From RUG14223 sp051881075 (GTDB lineage: Bacteria > Bacillota > Clostridia > Oscillospirales > Acutalibacteraceae), in assembly GCA_051881075.1 (NCBI GenBank), contig JBJEPE010000048.1, forward strand, positions 1-14,133: DNA of 14,133 bases. The letters are read 5' to 3'. A model generated the notes under the pieces. That model did not search any database. It had not been told where the DNA came from and was given only the letters and a program-made list of their open reading frames with translations. A program made the position numbers and the translations under genes. Positions 13,941-14,133 of the stretch are shown here, piece after piece (within the stretch, counting starts at the first letter, position 1; every line of letters begins with the position of its first letter).

Positions 13941-14133
13941 ATGAAATTTGAATTGAAAAAAGCGGTAAATTCAAGAGAAATATACGATTATATGATTAAT
14001 CTTACGTTTCCATATAATTATGAAGCGGAGTTTAATACTTGGGAAAAGTCTTATCTTTATGATATTGACGGAGAAGGCAGAACCTTGTTTTCGGATTTAA
14101 CAACCGTAGGGGCATATCTTGGTAGTAAATTAG
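13941..14133 (+). CDS. Probable GNAT-family N-acetyltransferase, 5' part (runs off the end)
   Basis: Sixty-four codons with no stop before the window edge. The N-terminus (MKFELKKAVNSREIYDYMIN ... FPYNYEAEFNTWEKSYLYD) resembles, from memory, the start of GNAT-type acetyltransferases in Firmicutes. The acetyl-CoA binding motif would lie beyond the window, so the call rests on weak similarity. GGGGGA (about 13929-13934) lies about 7 nt before ATG 13941. It follows the XRE membrane regulator and might be regulated with it. Confidence 0.5.
   Translation, partial: MKFELKKAVNSREIYDYMINLTFPYNYEAEFNTWEKSYLYDIDGEGRTLFSDLTTVGAYLGSKL

Overview
The window looks like chromosomal DNA from a low-GC gut Firmicute, most likely in or near Ruminococcus/Oscillospiraceae. 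The grounds are AT-rich genes with strong AGGAGG-type ribosome sites, sigma-A promoters, a cell-surface protein with starch-binding-like modules, a cohesin-like surface protein, and TTC-loop hairpin repeats of a type I recall from this group. The organism is inferred and cannot be proved from the sequence alone.

Left part (1-2040). Two compact terminator hairpins and a MITE-like array of short hairpins fill the first 350 bases. One doubtful reading frame runs through this repeat. A 7-bp tandem repeat follows, then a Nudix hydrolase and a small P-loop kinase read as a pair. A 12-bp-arm inverted repeat lies on the promoter of the next gene.

Middle (2041-6150). The first gene is a fusion of an XRE helix-turn-helix to a complete desulfoferrodoxin/superoxide-reductase-like module that keeps all metal ligands. 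It is followed by an acyltransferase-3 membrane protein and by a P-loop nucleotide kinase with its own extended -10 promoter and a terminator. Next comes a three-gene operon: a small two-TM protein, a TetR regulator and a multi-TM protein, closed by a terminator.

Surface-protein region (6380-10145). On the minus strand lies a secreted, membrane-anchored protein with three CBM26-like modules, two of them almost identical at the DNA level. Divergently transcribed from it is a coupled pair: a membrane metallophosphoesterase (YkuE/YaeI-like) and a signal-peptide/TM protein with a cohesin-like ectodomain. The divergent region carries two well-formed sigma-A promoters, one per direction.

Right part (10146-14133). 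A tRNA-Ser(GGA) with encoded CCA is joined flush to the broken remnant of a large serine recombinase, which ends in a GC-rich terminator. Beyond the scar lies a 592-residue protein with a HEPN-type R-x4-H motif and two C-terminal zinc ribbons. It is a plausible uncharacterised RNase or defence gene and the best candidate for a new system here. The window ends with a membrane-tethered XRE regulator and the first 64 codons of a probable GNAT acetyltransferase. The tRNA, recombinase scar and unusual cargo together suggest an old integration hotspot.
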